From Rhodococcus sp. 14-2470-1b (GTDB lineage Bacteria; Actinomycetota; Actinomycetes; Mycobacteriales; Mycobacteriaceae), in contig NZ_NPFY01000033.1 of assembly GCF_002259415.1 (NCBI RefSeq), forward strand, positions 1-52,402: a DNA stretch of 52,402 nt. The letters are read 5' to 3'. The translations under genes were made by a program, and so were the position numbers. The notes below the pieces were generated by a model. It did not search any database, had not been told where the DNA came from, and saw only the letters and a list, made by a program, of their open reading frames with translations. Shown here in pieces: positions 52,268 to 52,402 of this stretch. Within the stretch, counting starts at the first letter, position 1, and the number at the start of each line of letters is the position of its first letter.

Positions 52268-52402
52268 ATGCCGCAAACTGTGCGTGCTGTCGTTGCCAAG
52301 GCCAAGGGTGAGCCGGTCTCGATCGAGCAGGTCACTATTCCTGATCCTGGTCCCAACGATGTCGTGGTGAGGATCGCCGCGTGTGGGGTCTGTCATACCG
52401 AT
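52268..52402 (+). CDS. Mycothiol-dependent formaldehyde dehydrogenase, 5' part
   Basis: 45 codons before the window ends. MPQTVRAVVAKAKGEPVSIE and IPDPGPNDVVVRIAACGVCHTD match the N-terminus of S-(hydroxymethyl)mycothiol dehydrogenase, with the catalytic zinc Cys in GVCHTD. AGAAGGAG precedes the ATG. It oxidises the formaldehyde-mycothiol adduct, complementing the two assimilation genes upstream. Other zinc alcohol dehydrogenases start similarly, so the name is probable. Confidence 0.8.
   Translation, partial: MPQTVRAVVAKAKGEPVSIEQVTIPDPGPNDVVVRIAACGVCHTD

Overview
The window comes from a high-GC actinomycete, most likely a Rhodococcus or another member of the Nocardiaceae. Supporting signs are mycothiol-dependent formaldehyde dehydrogenase, F420-linked enzymes, an EthA-like flavin monooxygenase, dense regulator-enzyme pairs and ATGA/GTGA operon overlaps. 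Gene names rest on motif recognition from the sequence; no database search was run.

1-11.75 kb: the right part of a defence-rich genomic island. Its right edge is the 3' half of a tRNA-Pro gene (11704-11745) followed by a terminator, as expected for an integration site. Inside are an IS21 istB remnant, a Swt1-type HEPN protein, a type II CBASS operon (CD-NTase, separate E2, E1, a JAB gene and a TIR-SAVED effector) with a divergent HTH/metallopeptidase pair resembling CapH/CapP, a seven-repeat zinc-ribbon protein with an embedded nuclease-like domain, and an Abi-like HEPN protein. The JAB gene carries a stop codon in its metal-binding motif, a GT-expansion frameshift and an Asp-to-Asn change at the expected metal ligand.

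12-19.7 kb: chromosomal genes. These are two alpha/beta hydrolases (one secreted, with a palindrome over its start codon), a MarR regulator, and a divergent AraC / flavin monooxygenase-SDR set. That set is bracketed by two gene remnants: a decayed ybjQ copy, and a chimera of a pyridoxamine-oxidase-like gene with a metallophosphoesterase tail. Intact relatives of ybjQ and the oxidase sit side by side at 31.5-32.4 kb.

19.7-31.1 kb: an eleven-gene minus-strand operon, mostly translationally coupled, that begins with a 2-epi-5-epi-valiolone synthase. It also encodes a KASIII-like acyltransferase with an altered active site, an MFS exporter, several dehydrogenases, a VOC protein (candidate epimerase), an F420-type oxidoreductase, a HAD phosphatase with a frameshift and a ROK kinase (candidate cyclitol kinase). 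A TetR gene is divergent. No aminotransferase or glycosyltransferase is present, so the likely product is a nitrogen-free, perhaps acylated, C7 cyclitol. This and the CBASS locus are the most interesting systems here.

31.5-38 kb: ybjQ, a PPOX-fold protein, an aldo/keto reductase, a 56-residue protein, a TerD-nuclease fusion, a small membrane protein and an SDR.

38.2-49.5 kb: aromatic catabolism. A six-gene overlapping operon (two FAH hydrolases, FAD monooxygenase, amidohydrolase, extradiol dioxygenase, cyclase-family hydrolase) is followed by LysR, TetR (with two strong operators) and MarR regulators, an F420-reductase-like protein, an esterase-DUF5519 fusion and a hydratase/decarboxylase.

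49.5 kb-end: formaldehyde metabolism. A LuxR-type sensor-regulator is divergent from 6-phospho-3-hexuloisomerase, hexulose-6-phosphate synthase and the start of a mycothiol-dependent formaldehyde dehydrogenase.
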